14,480 nt of DNA from Chitinophagaceae bacterium UBA5175 (GTDB lineage: Bacteria > Bacteroidota > Bacteroidia > Chitinophagales > Chitinophagaceae): positions 1 through 14,480 of the forward strand of contig DHWT01000129.1 of the NCBI GenBank assembly GCA_002413325.1, in the 5' to 3' direction. The notes under the pieces were generated by a model that saw nothing but the letters and a program-made list of their open reading frames with translations, was not told the origin of the DNA and made no database searches. Shown in pieces: positions 13,856 to 14,480 of this stretch (position 1 is its first letter; each line of letters starts with the position of its first letter). The translations under genes and the position numbers were made by a program.

Positions 13856-14480
13856 GCAGTCCATTAGAAAAATTCATTTTGGAAAACCGGGAAAAATTCG
13901 ATGCAGACACACCGGATCCCCGGGTTTGGGAGAAGATCAGTGAAAAGATGGATCCCAGGGAAACTGATAAGGTAAAGCCCCTGCGCTCCCTGCCTTTTAA
14001 ACGCTGGTTTTCCGCCGCAGCCGCGGTGGTGGCCCTGGGCCTGGCGGGCATCCTCTACCTTACCATGCACCGGGATAAAACCCAAACGGATTACACAAAT
14101 AAAACACAGGCAAAAGCGCTGCCTTCCAGTAACCTGCCAACGCCCAACCCAACGGTTGATTCCCCCGCAAACGTTGTTCAGGCAGATCCTCCGGAAAAAA
14201 GGTATCCCGGAGATCAAACCCAGGCTCCTGCCGATAACGGAGAAAATAAAGAGATGTATTACTATGCGAAACTGATAGAACTCAAACATGAAGAGCTCAA
14301 AACACTCGAAAAGGATGAACCGCTCCTGTACAGGCAGTTCTCCGGCGATGTGCAAAAGCTGGACAGTGTATACCATTCCCTTAAAACCCAGTTACCGAAC
14401 CATTCCAACCGGGAACAGGTGATTGAAGCCATGATTTCAAATCTGCAGCTTCAGATCGGGCTATTGAATAAACAGTTGGA
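13852..14480 (+). CDS. Probable membrane-anchored anti-sigma factor (3' end outside window)
   Basis: An open frame of 209 codons that runs off the window edge, starting with an ATG that overlaps the sigma stop by four bases. The cytoplasmic N-terminus (residues 1-50: SPLEKFILENREKFD, then PDPRVWEKISEKM) has the short pattern seen at the start of many Bacteroidota anti-sigma proteins. One membrane helix follows at about 52-71 (WFSAAAAVVALGLAGILYLT). Beyond it come a Pro/Thr/Asn-rich linker (about 72-135) and a charged, leucine-rich region likely to form a coiled coil (from about 140, MYYYAKLIELKHEELKTLE). I see no HxxxCxxC zinc motif, so it is not a ZAS-type factor. The role is inferred from position, topology and the coupled start. 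The inside-out helix order fits a cytoplasmic sigma-binding domain. Confidence 0.75.
   Translation, partial: MSSPLEKFILENREKFDADTPDPRVWEKISEKMDPRETDKVKPLRSLPFKRWFSAAAAVVALGLAGILYLTMHRDKTQTDYTNKTQAKALPSSNLPTPNPTVDSPANVVQADPPEKRYPGDQTQAPADNGENKEMYYYAKLIELKHEELKTLEKDEPLLYRQFSGDVQKLDSVYHSLKTQLPNHSNREQVIEAMISNLQLQIGLLNKQL

Noticed and set aside
13864..14376. A 170-codon minus-strand frame opposite the probable anti-sigma gene
   Set aside because: The plus-strand frame is open throughout, begins with a coupled start and strong ribosome-binding site, and has sensible topology; the antisense frame has none of these.
1..14480. Mobile elements, CRISPR arrays, toxin-antitoxin or defence genes
   Set aside because: No transposase, integrase, regularly spaced repeats, nuclease or paired small toxin-like genes were found in either strand.

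Overview
The window looks like a chromosomal stretch from a member of the Bacteroidota, most likely the Chitinophagaceae or a close relative. The evidence is the gene content: a DUF5117-type zinc metalloprotease, a PafA-type alkaline phosphatase, an adjacent ftsK-lolA pair and an ECF sigma/anti-sigma pair of the family's usual layout. Several upstream regions also carry the TAnnTTTG -7 element typical of this phylum, some with a TTG about 20 bases further up. Species cannot be named from the sequence. I see no insertion sequence, prophage, CRISPR array, tRNA or rRNA. The coding frames look intact, and both window edges cut genes.

Layout. The left edge holds the end of a class II fructose-bisphosphate aldolase (+). 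Then comes a large secreted zinc metalloprotease (+, 467-3010), which abuts a convergent gene for a 49-residue membrane protein (-, 3011-3160). Next is a PafA-type phosphatase (-, 3247-4890), divergent from a PLP-dependent alpha-oxoamine synthase (+, 4991-6247). Their shared 100-bp spacer carries both promoters and a 9-bp inverted repeat placed like an operator. A good terminator follows the synthase, then a small secreted protein of unknown function (+, 6349-6798). The next gap holds a minus-strand promoter element and a minus-strand terminator about 70 bases apart, with no reading frame between: a candidate small RNA. ubiX (+, 7027-7593) follows.

From 13068 down to 7640 all genes run leftward with small gaps: glutaryl-CoA dehydrogenase, shikimate kinase, a DUF423 membrane protein, the FtsK DNA translocase and a LolA-like lipoprotein carrier. 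They share direction, but their functions do not form one pathway. ftsK has its own promoter element almost touching its start codon.

The right end holds a possible 24-codon gene closed by a strong hairpin terminator, then an ECF sigma factor that appears to start at TTG. This overlaps by four bases a membrane-anchored probable anti-sigma factor, cut by the window edge.

Most of the window is ordinary core metabolism and cell-envelope function. The items most worth following are the candidate small RNA (6830-6899), the operator-like inverted repeat (4920-4950) and the micro-gene with its own terminator (13166-13263). I found no convincing new multi-gene system.
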